Below the pieces are notes generated by a model. That model was not told the origin of the DNA. It did not search any database and was given only the letters and a program-made list of their open reading frames with translations. From Hippasteria phrygiana (Eukaryota > Echinodermata > Asteroidea > Valvatida > Goniasteridae): 64,000 bases of DNA. Positions 38,241 through 52,139 of this stretch are shown here, piece by piece. Position numbers and translations under genes: made by a program. The DNA lies in NCBI GenBank assembly GCA_037893225.1, contig JAZGUH010001209.1, forward strand, positions 1-64,000, written 5' to 3'. The stretch's first letter is position 1. Each line of letters begins with the position of its first letter.

Positions 38241-41200
38241 AGATCTGGCGCTACATGTTGCAATTATCGGCGGCTTCTTAGAGTTAAAACTTGTGGAGAA
38301 AATTCAAACCTTCCAATGTCTATTTTTTTCCCGGCCACCATCTGTGTACATATTACCTTCTATTTATTGCTCCATGCCTGTCAAATTCCCTGGGGTATGG
38401 ACTTGCTTTATTCATTCATAATTGCATGAAATATCAACCAAATGCAGTAATTTTGGACATGTATGGATAGCTTAGATCTGGCGCTACATGTTGCAATCAT
38501 CGGCGGGTTCCTAGAGTTAAAACTTGTGGAGAAAATTCAAACCTCGCAATGTTTATTTTCTTTCCGGCCAACATCTGTGTGCATATTACCTTCTATTTAT
38601 TGCTGCATGCCTGTCAAATTCCCTGGGGTATGACTTGCTTTACTCATTCATAATTGCATGAAATATCAACCAAATTCAGTAATTTTGACATGTATGGATA
38701 GCTTAGATCTGGCGCTACATGTTGCAATTATCGGCGGCTTCTTAGAGTTAAAACTTGTGGAGAAAATTCAAACCTCGCAATGTTTATTTTCTTTCCGGCC
38801 AACATCTGTGTGCATATTACCTTCTATTTATTGCTCCATGCATGTCAAATTCCCTGGGGTATGACTTGCTTTACTCATTCATAATTGCATGAAATATCAA
38901 CCAAATTCAGTAATTTTGACATGTATGGATAGCTTAGATCTGGCGCTACATGTTGCAATTATCGGCGGCTTCTTAGAGTTAACACTTGTGGAGAAAATTC
39001 AAACCTCGCAATGTTTATTTTCTTTCCGGCCAACATCTGTGTACATATTACCGTCTATTTATTGCTCCATGCATGTCAAATTCCCTGGGGTATGGACTTG
39101 CTTTACTCATTCATAATTGCATGAAATATCAACCAAATTCAGTAATTTTGACATGTATGGATAGCTTAGATCTGGCGCTACATGTTGCAATTATCGGCGG
39201 CTTCTTAGAGTTAACACTTGTGGAGAAAATTCAAACCTCGCAATGTTTATTTTCTTCCCGGCCAAAATCTGTGTACATATTACCGTCTATTTTTGCTCCA
39301 TGCATGTCAAATTCCCTGGGGTATGGACTTGCTTTACTCATTCATAATTGCATGAAATATCAACCAAATGCAGTAATTTTGACATGTATGTATAGCTTAG
39401 ATATGGCGCTACATGTTGCAATTATCGGCGGCTTCTTAGAGTTAAAACTTGTGGAGAAAATTCAAACCTCGCAATGTTTATTTTCTTTCCGGCCAACATC
39501 TGTGTACATATTACCGTCTATTTATTGCTCCATGCATGTCAAATTCCCTGGGGTATGGACTTGCTTTACTCATTCATAATTGCATGAAATATCAACCAAA
39601 TTCAGTAATTTTGACATGTATGGATAGCTTAGATCTGGCGCTACATGTTGCAATTATCGGCGGCTTCTTAGAGTTAAAACTTGTGGAGAAAATTCAAACC
39701 TCGCAATGTTTATTTTCTTTCCGGCCAACATCTGTGTACATGTTACCGTCTATTTATTGCTCCATGCATGTCAAATTCCCTGGGGTATGGACTTGCTCTA
39801 CTCATTCATAATTGCATGAAATATCAACCAAATTCAGTAATTTTGACATGTATGGATAGCTTAGATCTGGCGCTACATGTTGCAATTATCGGCGGCTTCT
39901 TAGAGTTAAAACTTGTGGAGAAAATTCAAACCTCGCAATGTTTATTTTCTTTCCGGCCAACATCTGTGTGCATATTACCTTCTATTTATTGCTCCATGCC
40001 TGTCAAATTCCCTGGGGTATGACTTGCTTTACTCATTCATAATTGCATGAAATATCAACCAAATTCAGTAATTTTGACATGTATGGATAGCTTAGATCTG
40101 GCGCTACATGTTGCAATTATCGGCGGCTTCTTAGAGTTAAAACTTGTGGAGAAAATTCAAACCTCGCAATGTTTATTTTCTTCCCGGCCAACATATGTGT
40201 ACATGTTACCGTCTATTTATTGCTCCATGCATGTCAAATTCCCTGGGTATGGACTTGCTTTACTCATTCATAATTGCATGAAATATCAACCAAATTCAGT
40301 AATGTTGACATGTATGGATAGCTTAGATCTGGCGCTACATGTTGCAATTATCGGCGGCTTCTTAGAGTTAAAACTTGTGGAGAAAATTCAAACCTCGCAA
40401 TGTTTATTTTCTTCCCGGCCACCATCTGTGTGCAGATTACCGTCTATTTATTGCTCCGTGCCTGTCAAATTCCCTGGGGTATGGACTTGCTCTACTCATT
40501 CATAATTGCATGAAATATCAACCAAATTCAGTAATTTTGACATGTATGGATAGCTTAGATCTGGCGCTACATGTTGCAATTATCGGCGGCTTCTTAGAGT
40601 TAAAACTTGTGGAGAAAATTCAAACCTCGCAATGTTTATTTTCTTTCCGGCCAACATCTGTGTACATGTTACCGTCTATTTATTGCTCCATGCATGTCAA
40701 ATTCCCTGGGGTATGGACTTGCTTTACTCATTCATAATTGCATGAAATATCAACCAAATTCAGTAATGTTGACATGTATGGATAGCTTAGATCTGGCGCT
40801 ACATGTTGCAATTATCGGCGGCTTCTTAGAGTTAACACTTGTGGAGAAAATTCAAACCTCGCAATGTTTATTTTCTTCCCGGCCACCATCTGTGTGCAGA
40901 TTATCGTCTATTTATTGCTCCATGCCTGTCAAATTCCCTGGGGTATGGACTTGCTCTACTCATTCATAATTGCATGAAATATCAACCAAATTCAGTAATT
41001 TTGACATGTATGGATAGCTTAGATCTGGCGCTACATGTTGCAATTATCGGCGGCTTCTTAGAGTTAAAACTTGTGGAGAAAATTCAAACCTCGCAATGTT
41101 TATTTTCTTTCCGGCCAACATCTGTGTACATGTTACCGTCTATTTATTGCTCCATGCCTGTCAAATTCCCTGGGGTATGGACTTGCTCTACTCATTCATA

Positions 41201-42178
41201 ATTGCATGAAATATCAACCAAATTCAGTAATTTTGACATGTATGGATAGCTTAGATCTGGCGCTACATGTTGCAATTATCGGCGGCTTCTTAGAGTTAAA
41301 ACTTGTGGAGAAAATTCAAACCTCGCAATGTTTATTTTCTTTCCGGCCAACATCTGTGTGCATATTACCTTCTATTTATTGCTCCATGCCTGTCAAATTC
41401 CCTGGGGTATGACTTGCTTTACTCATTCATAATTGCATGAAATATCAACCAAATTCAGTAATTTTGACATGTATGGATAGCTTAGATCTGGCGCTACATG
41501 TTGCAATTATCGGCGGCTTCTTAGAGTTAACACTTGTGGAGAAAATTCAAACCTCGCAATGTTTATTTTCTTTCCGGCCAACATCTGTGTACATATTACC
41601 GTCTATTTATTGCTCCATGCATGTCAAATTCCCTGGGGTATGGACTTGCTTTACTCATTCATAATTGCATGAAATATCAACCAAATTCAGTAATTTTGAC
41701 ATGTATGGATAGCTTAGATCTGGCGCTACATGTTGCAATTATCGGCGGCTTCTTAGAGTTAACACTTGTGGAGAAAATTCAAACCTCGCAATGTTTATTT
41801 TCTTCCCGGCCACAATCTGTGTACAGATTACCGTCTATTTTTTGCTCCATGCATGTCAAATTCCCTGGGGTATGGACTTGCTTTACTCATTCATAATTGC
41901 ATGAAATATCAACCAAATGCAGTAATTTTGACATGTATGTATAGCTTAGATATGGCGCTACATGTTGCAATTATCGGCGGCTTCTTAGAGTTAAAACTTG
42001 TGGAGAAAATTCAAACCTCGCAATGTTTATTTTCTTTCCGGCCAACATATGTGTGCATATTACCTTCTATTTATTGCTCCATGCCTGTCAAATTCCCTAG
42101 GGTATGACTTGCTTTATTCATTCATAATTGCATGAAATATCAACCAAATTCAGTAATTTTGACATGTATGGATAGCTT
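38241..42178 (+). repeat. J-D* HOR, copy 3 (17 monomers, 3938 bp)
   Basis: Starts: 38241 J, 38474 D*, 38705 D (138A), 38936 A, 39168 E (one T lost), 39399 A, 39631 C, 39863 D, 40094 G (one G lost), 40325 B (GTGCC), 40557 C, 40789 B (TATCG), 41021 C with 138C, 41253 D, 41484 A, 41716 E variant (98C, 111G), 41948 F. This is the longest version and could be the full form from which copies 1 and 2 lost different parts. Confidence 0.93.
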
Positions 42179-43568
42179 AGATCTGGCGCTACATGTTGCA
42201 ATTATCGGCGGCTTCTTAGAGTTAAAACTTGTGGAGAAAATTCAAACCTCGCAATGTTTATTTTCTTTCCGGCCAACATCTGTGTGCATATTACCTTCTA
42301 TTTATTGCTCCATGCCTGTCAAATTCCCTGGGGTATGACTTGCTTTACTCATTCATAATTGCATGAAATATCAACCAAATTCAGTAATTTTGACATGTAT
42401 GGATAGCTTAGATCTGGCGCTACATGTTGCAATTATCGGCGGCTTCTTAGAGTTAACACTTGTGGAGAAAATTCAAACCTCGCAATGTTTATTTTCTTTC
42501 CGGCCAACATCTGTGTACATATTACCGTCTATTTATTGCTCCATGCATGTCAAATTCCCTGGGGTATGGACTTGCTTTACTCATTCATAATTGCATGAAA
42601 TATCAACCAAATTCAGTAATGTTGACATGTATGGATAGCTTAGATCTGGCGCTACATGTTGCAATTATCGGCGGCTTCTTAGAGTTAACACTTGTGGAGA
42701 AAATTCAAACCTCGCAATGTTTATTTTCTTCCCGGCCACCATCTGTGTGCAGATTACCGTCTATTTATTGCTCCATGCCTGTCAAATTCCCTGGGGTATG
42801 GACTTGCTCTACTCATTCATAATTGCATGAAATATCAACCAAATTCAGTAATTTTGACATGTATGGATAGCTTAGATCTGGCGCTACATGTTGCAATTAT
42901 CGGCGGCTTCTTAGAGTTAAAACTTGTGGAGAAAATTCAAACCTCGCAATGTTTATTTTCTTTCCGGCCAACATCTGTGTACATGTTACCGTCTATTTAT
43001 TGCTCCATGCATGTCAAATTCCCTGGGGTATGGACTTGCTTTACTCATTCATAATTGCATGAAATATCAACCAAATTCAGTAATGTTGACATGTATGGAT
43101 AGCTTAGATCTGGCGCTACATGTTGCAATTATCGGCGGCTTCTTAGAGTTAACACTTGTGGAGAAAATTCAAACCTCGCAATGTTTATTTTCTTCCCGGC
43201 CACCATCTGTGTGCAGATTACCGTCTATTTATTGCTCCATGCCTGTCAAATTCCCTGGGGTATGGACTTGCTCTACTCATTCATAATTGCATGAAATATC
43301 AACCAAATTCAGTAATTTTGACATGTATGGATAGCTTAGATCTGGCGCTACATGTTGCAATTATCGGCGGCTTCTTAGAGTTAAAACTTGTGGAGAAAAT
43401 TCAAACCTCGCAATGTTTATTTTCTTTCCGGCCAACATCTGTGTGCATATTACCTTCTATTTATTGCTCCATGCCTGTCAAATTCCCTGGGGTATGACTT
43501 GCTTTACTCATTCATAATTGCATGAAATATCAACCAAATTCAGTAATTTTGACATGTATGGATAGCTT
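42179..43568 (+). repeat. D-A-B-C-B-D linker block
   Basis: Starts: 42179 D, 42410 A with 212G, 42642 B, 42874 C, 43106 B, 43338 D. It connects the J-D* domain to the 7-mer domain. Confidence 0.88.
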
Positions 43569-45189
43569 AGATCTGGCGCTACATGTTGCAATTATCGGCG
43601 GCTTCTTAGAGTTAACACTTGTGGAGAAAATTCCAACCTCGCAATGTTTATTTTCTTTCCGGCCAACATCTGTGTACATATTACCGTCTATTTATTGCTC
43701 CATGCATGTCAAATTCCCTGGGGTATGGACTTGCTTTACTCATTCATAATTGCATGAAATATCAACCAAATTCAGTAATTTTGACATGTATGGATAGCTT
43801 AGATCTGGCGCTACATGTTGCAATTATCGGCGGCTTCTTAGAGTTAACACTTGTGGAGAAAATTCAAACCTCGCAATGTTTATTTTCTTCCCGGCCACAA
43901 TCTGTGTACATATTACCGTCTATTTTTTGCTCCATGCATGTCAAATTCCCTGGGGTATGGACTTGCTTTACTCATTCATAATTGCATGAAATATCAACCA
44001 AATGCAGTAATTTTGACATGTATGTATAGCTTAGATATGGCGCTACATGTTGCAATTATCGGCGGCTTCTTAGAGTTAAAACTTGTGGAGAAAATTCAAA
44101 CCTCGCAATGTTTATTTTCTTTCCGGCCAACATATGTGTGCATATTACCTTCTATTTATTGCTCCATGCCTGTCAAATTCCCTAGGGTATGACTTGCTTT
44201 ATTCATTCATAATTGCATGAAATATCAACCAAATTCAGTAATTTTGACATGTATGGATAGCTTAGATCTGGCGCTACATGTTGCAATTATCGGCGGCTTC
44301 TTAGAGTTAAAACTTGTGGAGAAAATTCAAACCTCGCAATGTTTATTTTCTTTCCGGCCAACATCTGTGTGCATATTACCTTCTATTTATTGCTCCATGC
44401 CTGTCAAATTCCCTGGGGTATGACTTGCTTTACTCATTCATAATTGCATGAAATATCAACCAAATTCAGTAATTTTGACATGTATGGATAGCTTAGATCT
44501 GGCGCTACATGTTGCAATTATCGGCGGCTTCTTAGAGTTAACACTTGTGGAGAAAATTCAAACCTCGCAATGTTTATTTTCTTTCCGGCCAACATCTGTG
44601 TACATATTACCGTCTATTTATTGCTCCATGCATGTCAAATTCCCTGGGGTATGGACTTGCTTTACTCATTCATAATTGCATGAAATATCAACCAAATGCA
44701 GTAATTTTGACATGTATGTATAGCTTAGATATGGCGCTACATGTTGCAATTATCGGCGGCTTCTTAGAGTTAAAACTTGTGGAGAAAATTCAAACCTCGC
44801 AATGTTTATTTTCTTTCCGGCCAACATATGTGTGCATATTACCTTCTATTTATTGCTCCATGCCTGTCAAATTCCCTAGGGTATGACTTGCTTTATTCAT
44901 TCATAATTGCATGAAATATCAACCAAATTCAGTAATTTTGACATGTATGGATAGCTTAGATCTGGCGCTACATGTTGCAATTATCGGCGGCTTCTTAGAG
45001 TTAACACTTGTGGAGAAAATTCAAACCTCGCAATGTTTATTTTCTTCCCGGCCACCATCTGTGTGCAGATTACCGTCTATTTATTGCTCCATGCCTGTCA
45101 AATTCCCTGGGGTATGGACTTGCTTTACTCATTCATAATTGCATGAAATATCAACCAAATTCAGTAATGTTGACATGTATGGATAGCTT
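43569..45189 (+). repeat. 7-mer HOR, copy 1 (1621 bp)
   Basis: Starts: 43569 A, 43801 E variant (98C), 44033 F, 44264 D, 44495 A body with E tail, 44727 F, 44958 B with 212G. The first A has a private C at 43634 (TTCCAACC), repeated at 45255. Confidence 0.94.
44495..44726 (+). repeat. Hybrid monomer A/E
   Basis: The body is A (90T, 99C, 126A), but the tail is E (204G, 225T, next monomer starting AGATAT). The switch lies between 126 and 204. The same hybrid is at 46116, in the second 7-mer. In neighbouring HORs the place is held by A followed by E, so one monomer was lost before the 7-mer was duplicated. Confidence 0.85.
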
Positions 45190-46810
45190 AGATCTGGCGC
45201 TACATGTTGCAATTATCGGCGGCTTCTTAGAGTTAACACTTGTGGAGAAAATTCCAACCTCGCAATGTTTATTTTCTTTCCGGCCAACATCTGTGTACAT
45301 ATTACCGTCTATTTATTGCTCCATGCATGTCAAATTCCCTGGGGTATGGACTTGCTTTACTCATTCATAATTGCATGAAATATCAACCAAATTCAGTAAT
45401 TTTGACATGTATGGATAGCTTAGATCTGGCGCTACATGTTGCAATTATCGGCGGCTTCTTAGAGTTAACACTTGTGGAGAAAATTCAAACCTCGCAATGT
45501 TTATTTTCTTCCCGGCCACAATCTGTGTACATATTACCGTCTATTTTTTGCTCCATGCATGTCAAATTCCCTGGGGTATGGACTTGCTTTACTCATTCAT
45601 AATTGCATGAAATATCAACCAAATGCAGTAATTTTGACATGTATGTATAGCTTAGATATGGCGCTACATGTTGCAATTATCGGCGGCTTCTTAGAGTTAA
45701 AACTTGTGGAGAAAATTCAAACCTCGCAATGTTTATTTTCTTTCCGGCCAACATATGTGTGCATATTACCTTCTATTTATTGCTCCATGCCTGTCAAATT
45801 CCCTAGGGTATGACTTGCTTTATTCATTCATAATTGCATGAAATATCAACCAAATTCAGTAATTTTGACATGTATGGATAGCTTAGATCTGGCGCTACAT
45901 GTTGCAATTATCGGCGGCTTCTTAGAGTTAAAACTTGTGGAGAAAATTCAAACCTCGCAATGTTTATTTTCTTTCCGGCCAACATCTGTGTGCATATTAC
46001 CTTCTATTTATTGCTCCATGCCTGTCAAATTCCCTGGGGTATGACTTGCTTTACTCATTCATAATTGCATGAAATATCAACCAAATTCAGTAATTTTGAC
46101 ATGTATGGATAGCTTAGATCTGGCGCTACATGTTGCAATTATCGGCGGCTTCTTAGAGTTAACACTTGTGGAGAAAATTCAAACCTCGCAATGTTTATTT
46201 TCTTTCCGGCCAACATCTGTGTACATATTACCGTCTATTTATTGCTCCATGCATGTCAAATTCCCTGGGGTATGGACTTGCTTTACTCATTCATAATTGC
46301 ATGAAATATCAACCAAATGCAGTAATTTTGACATGTATGTATAGCTTAGATATGGCGCTACATGTTGCAATTATCGGCGGCTTCTTAGAGTTAAAACTTG
46401 TGGAGAAAATTCAAACCTCGCAATGTTTATTTTCTTTCCGGCCAACATATGTGTGCATATTACCTTCTATTTATTGCTCCATGCCTGTCAAATTCCCTAG
46501 GGTATGACTTGCTTTATTCATTCATAATTGCATGAAATATCAACCAAATTCAGTAATTTTGACATGTATGGATAGCTTAGATCTGGCGCTACATGTTGCA
46601 ATTATCGGCGGCTTCTTAGAGTTAACACTTGTGGAGAAAATTCAAACCTCGCAATGTTTATTTTCTTCCCGGCCACCATCTGTGTGCAGATTACCGTCTA
46701 TTTATTGCTCCATGCCTGTCAAATTCCCTGGGGTATGGACTTGCTTTACTCATTCATAATTGCATGAAATATCAACCAAATTCAGTAATGTTGACATGTA
46801 TGGATAGCTT
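45190..46810 (+). repeat. 7-mer HOR, copy 2 (1621 bp)
   Basis: Starts: 45190 A (private C at 45255), 45422 E variant, 45654 F, 45885 D, 46116 A/E hybrid, 46348 F, 46579 B with 212G. Same order and same private base as copy 1, at exactly 1621 bp. Confidence 0.94.
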
Positions 46811-47042
46811 AGATCTGGCGCTACATGTTGCAATTATCGGCGGCTTCTTAGAGTTAACACTTGTGGAGAAAATTCAAACCTCGCAATGTTTATTTTCTTC
46901 CCGGCCACCATCTGTGTGCAGATTACCTTTTATTTATTGCTCAATGCCTGTCAAATTCCCTGGGGTATGGACTTGCTTTACTCATTCATAATTGCATGAA
47001 ATATCAACCAAATTCAGTAATTTTGACATGTATGGATAGCTT
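46811..47042 (+). repeat. Monomer type H (232 bp)
   Basis: A B-like monomer with 118T, 120T and 133A (reading ACCTTTTATT and GCTCAATGCC) and 168T. Copies lie at 46811, 48665, 56077, 58394 and 60017. It always follows a 212G-tailed B. The two copies at 56077 and 58394 also share a lost BglII site (GGATCT). Confidence 0.93.
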
Positions 47043-47737
47043 AGATCTGGCGCTACATGTTGCAATTATCGGCGGCTTCTTAGAGTTAAAACTTGTGGAG
47101 AAAATTCAAACCTCGCAATGTTTATTTTCTTTCCGGCAAACATCTGTGTACATGTTACCGTCTATTTATTGCTCCATGCATGTCAAATTCCCTGGGGTAT
47201 GGACTTGCTCTACTCATTCATAATTGCATGAAATATCAACCAAATTCAGTAATTTTGACATGTATGGATAGCTTAGATCTGGCGCTACATGTTGCAATTA
47301 TCGGCGGCTTCTTAGAGTTAAAACTTGTGGAGAAAATTCAAACCTCGCAATGTTTATTTTCTTCCCGGCCAACATATGTGTACATGTTACCGTCTATTTA
47401 TTGCTCCATGCATGTCAAATTCCCTGGGGTATGGACTTGCTTTACTCATTCATAATTGCATGAAATATCAACCAAATTCAGTAATGTTGACATGTATGGA
47501 TAGCTTAGATCTGGCGCTACATGTTGCAATTATCGGCGGCTTCTTAGAGTTAAAACTTGTGGAGAAAATTCAAACCTCGCAATGTTTATTTTCTTTCCGG
47601 CCAACATCTGTGTGCATATTACCTTCTATTTATTGCTCCATGCCTGTCAAATTCCCTGGGGTATGACTTGCTTTACTCATTCATAATTGCATGAAATATC
47701 AACCAAATTCAGTAATTTTGACATGTATGGATAGCTT

Positions 47738-47969
47738 AGATCTGGCGCTACATGTTGCAATTATCGGCGGCTTCTTAGAGTTAAAACTTGTGGAGAAAAT
47801 TCAAACCTCGCAATGTTTATTTTCTTTCCGGCCAACATCTGTGTGCATATTACCTTCTATTTATTGCTCCATGCCTGTCAAATTCCCTGGGGTATGGACT
47901 TGCTTTACTCATTCATAATTGCATGAAATATCAACCAAATTCAGTAATTTTGACATGTATGGATAGCTT
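47738..47969 (+). repeat. Hybrid monomer D/A (232 bp)
   Basis: The front is D (48A, 108G, 118T, 138C), but both Gs at 159-160 are present, as in A. The switch lies between 139 and 159. The following unit has D then A in this position (49592, 49823), so the hybrid accounts exactly for the missing monomer. Confidence 0.9.
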
Positions 47970-48432
47970 AGATCTGGCGCTACATGTTGCAATTATCGGC
48001 GGCTTCTTAGAGTTAACACTTGTGGAGAAAATTCAAACCTCGCAATGTTTATTTTCTTCCCGGCCAAAATCTGTGTACATATTACCGTCTATTTTTTGCT
48101 CCATGCATGTCAAATTCCCTGGGGTATGGACTTGCTTTACTCATTCATAATTGCATGAAATATCAACCAAATGCAGTAATTTTGACATGTATGTATAGCT
48201 TAGATATGGCGCTACATGTTGCAATTATCGGCGGCTTCTTAGAGTTAAAACTTGTGGAGAAAATTCAAACCTCGCAATGTTTATTTTCTTTCCGGCCAAC
48301 ATATGTGTGCATATTACCTTCTATTTATTGCTCCATGCCTGTCAAATTCCCTAGGGTATGACTTGCTTTATTCATTCATAATTGCATGAAATATCAACCA
48401 AATTCAGTAATTTTGACATGTATGGATAGCTT

Positions 48433-50286
48433 AGATCTGGCGCTACATGTTGCAATTATCGGCGGCTTCTTAGAGTTAACACTTGTGGAGAAAATTCAAA
48501 CCTCGCAATGTTTATTTTCTTCCCGGCCACCATCTGTGTGCAGATTACCGTCTATTTATTGCTCCATGCCTGTCAAATTCCCTGGGGTATGGACTTGCTT
48601 TACTCATTCATAATTGCATGAAATATCAACCAAATTCAGTAATGTTGACATGTATGGATAGCTTAGATCTGGCGCTACATGTTGCAATTATCGGCGGCTT
48701 CTTAGAGTTAACACTTGTGGAGAAAATTCAAACCTCGCAATGTTTATTTTCTTCCCGGCCACCATCTGTGTGCAGATTACCTTTTATTTATTGCTCAATG
48801 CCTGTCAAATTCCCTGGGGTATGGACTTGCTTTACTCATTCATAATTGCATGAAATATCAACCAAATTCAGTAATTTTGACATGTATGGATAGCTTAGAT
48901 CTGGCGCTACATGTTGCAATTATCGGCGGCTTCTTAGAGTTAAAACTTGTGGAGAAAATTCAAACCTCGCAATGTTTATTTTCTTTCCGGCCAACATCTG
49001 TGTACATGTTACCGTCTATTTATTGCTCCATGCATGTCAAATTCCCTGGGGTATGGACTTGCTCTACTCATTCATAATTGCATGAAATATCAACCAAATT
49101 CAGTAATTTTGACATGTATGGATAGCTTAGATCTGGCGCTACATGTTGCAATTATCGGCGGCTTCTTAGAGTTAAAACTTGTGGAGAAAATTCAAACCTC
49201 GCAATGTTTATTTTCTTCCCGGCCAACATATGTGTACATGTTACCGTCTATTTATTGCTCCATGCATGTCAAATTCCCTGGGGTATGGACTTGCTTTACT
49301 CATTCATAATTGCATGAAATATCAACCAAATTCAGTAATGTTGACATGTATGGATAGCTTAGATCTGGCGCTACATGTTGCAATTATCGGCGGCTTCTTA
49401 GAGTTAAAACTTGTGGAGAAAATTCAAACCTCGCAATGTTTATTTTCTTTCCGGCCAACATCTGTGTGCATATTACCTTCTATTTATTGCTCCATGCCTG
49501 TCAAATTCCCTGGGGTATGACTTGCTTTACTCATTCATAATTGCATGAAATATCAACCAAATTCAGTAATTTTGACATGTATGGATAGCTTAGATCTGGC
49601 GCTACATGTTGCAATTATCGGCGGCTTCTTAGAGTTAAAACTTGTGGAGAAAATTCAAACCTCGCAATGTTTATTTTCTTTCCGGCCAACATCTGTGTGC
49701 ATATTACCTTCTATTTATTGCTCCATGCCTGTCAAATTCCCTGGGGTATGACTTGCTTTACTCATTCATAATTGCATGAAATATCAACCAAATTCAGTAA
49801 TTTTGACATGTATGGATAGCTTAGATCTGGCGCTACATGTTGCAATTATCGGCGGCTTCTTAGAGTTAACACTTGTGGAGAAAATTCAAACCTCGCAATG
49901 TTTATTTTCTTTCCGGCCAACATCTGTGTACATATTACCGTCTATTTATTGCTCCATGCATGTCAAATTCCCTGGGGTATGGACTTGCTTTACTCATTCA
50001 TAATTGCATGAAATATCAACCAAATTCAGTAATTTTGACATGTATGGATAGCTTAGATCTGGCGCTACATGTTGCAATTATCGGCGGCTTCTTAGAGTTA
50101 ACACTTGTGGAGAAAATTCAAACCTCGCAATGTTTATTTTCTTCCCGGCCAAAATCTGTGTACATATTACCGTCTATTTTTTGCTCCATGCATGTCAAAT
50201 TCCCTGGGGTATGGACTTGCTTTACTCATTCATAATTGCATGAAATATCAACCAAATGCAGTAATTTTGACATGTATGTATAGCTT
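48433..50286 (+). repeat. H-bearing unit, copy 2, up to E
   Basis: Starts: 48433 B, 48665 H, 48897 C, 49129 G, 49361 D, 49592 D, 49823 A, 50055 E. The unit closes with F at 50287, giving 9 monomers against 8 in copy 1. Confidence 0.9.
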
Positions 50287-52139
50287 AGATATGGCGCTAC
50301 ATGTTGCAATTATCGGCGGCTTCTTAGAGTTAAAACTTGTGGAGAAAATTCAAACCTCGCAATTTTTATTTTCTTTCCGGCCAACATATGTGTGCATATT
50401 ACCTTCTATTTATTGCTCCATGCCTGTCAAATTCCCTAGGGTATGACTTGCTTTATTCATTCATAATTGCATGAAATATCAACCAAATTCAGTAATTTTG
50501 ACATGTATGGATAGCTTAGATCTGGCGCTACATGTTGCAATTATCGGCGGCTTCTTAGAGTTAACACTTGTGGAGAAAATTCAAACCTCGCAATGTTTAT
50601 TTTCTTCCCGGCCACCATCTGTGTGCAGATTACCGTCTATTTATTGCTCCATGCCTGTCAAATTCCCTGGGGTATGGACTTGCTTTACTCATTCATAATT
50701 GCATGAAATATCAACCAAATTCAGTAATGTTGACATGTATGGATAGCTTAGATCTGGCGCTACATGTTGCAATTATCGGCGGCTTCTTAGAGTTAAAACT
50801 TGTGGAGAAAATTCAAACCTCGCAATGTTTATTTTCTTTCCGGCCAACATCTGTGTGCATATTACCTTCTATTTATTGCTCCATGCCTGTCAAATTCCCT
50901 GGGGTATGACTTGCTTTACTCATTCATAATTGCATGAAATATCAACCAAATTCAGTAATTTTGACATGTATGGATAGCTTAGATCTGGCGCTACATGTTG
51001 CAATTATCGGCGGCTTCTTAGAGTTAAAACTTGTGGAGAAAATTCAAACCTCGCAATGTTTATTTTCTTCCCGGCCAACATATGTGTACATGTTACCGTC
51101 TATTTATTGCTCCATGCATGTCAAATTCCCTGGGGTATGGACTTGCTTTACTCATTCATAATTGCATGAAATATCAACCAAATTCAGTAATGTTGACATG
51201 TATGGATAGCTTAGATCTGGCGCTACATGTTGCAATTATCGGCGGCTTCTTAGAGTTAACACTTGTGGAGAAAATTCAAACCTCGCAATGTTTATTTTCT
51301 TCCCGGCCACCATCTGTGTGCAGATTACCGTCTATTTATTGCTCCATGCCTGTCAAATTCCCTGGGGTATGGACTTGCTCTACTCATTCATAATTGCATG
51401 AAATATCAACCAAATTCAGTAATTTTGACATGTATGGATAGCTTAGATCTGGCGCTACATGTTGCAATTATCGGCGGCTTCTTAGAGTTAAAACTTGTGG
51501 AGAAAATTCAAACCTCGCAATGTTTATTTTCTTTCCGGCCAACATCTGTGTACATGTTACCGTCTATTTATTGCTCCATGCATGTCAAATTCCCTGGGGT
51601 ATGGACTTGCTCTACTCATTCATAATTGCATGAAATATCAACCAAATTCAGTAATTTTGACATGTATGGATAGCTTAGATCTGGCGCTACATGTTGCAAT
51701 TATCGGCGGCTTCTTAGAGTTAAAACTTGTGGAGAAAATTCAAACCTCGCAATGTTTATTTTCTTTCCGGCCAACATATGTGTGCATATTACCTTCTATT
51801 TATTGCTCCATGCCTGTCAAATTCCCTAGGGTATGACTTGCTTTATTCATTCATAATTGCATGAAATATCAACCAAATTCAGTAATTTTGACATGTATGG
51901 ATAGCTTAGATCTGGCGCTACATGTTGCAATTATCGGCGGCTTCTTAGAGTTAACACTTGTGGAGAAAATTCAAACCTCGCAATGTTTATTTTCTTCCCG
52001 GCCACCATCTGTGTGCAGATTACCGTCTATTTATTGCTCCATGCCTGTCAAATTCCCTGGGGTATGGACTTGCTTTACTCATTCATAATTGCATGAAATA
52101 TCAACCAAATTCAGTAATGTTGACATGTATGGATAGCTT
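49361..52139 (+). repeat. 12-mer HOR, copy 1 (2779 bp)
   Basis: Starts: 49361 D, 49592 D, 49823 A, 50055 E, 50287 F (private T at 50364, AATTTTTATT), 50518 B, 50750 D, 50981 G, 51213 B, 51445 C, 51677 F, 51908 B. Overlaps the end of the H-bearing unit because duplication boundaries do not follow one fixed phase. Confidence 0.93.

Larger units (their letters stand above)
46579..48432 (+). repeat. H-bearing 8-mer (1854 bp)
   Basis: Starts: 46579 B, 46811 H, 47043 C (GGCAAAC), 47275 G, 47507 D, 47738 D/A hybrid, 47970 E, 48202 F. Its first monomer is also the last one of the preceding 7-mer. Confidence 0.9.
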
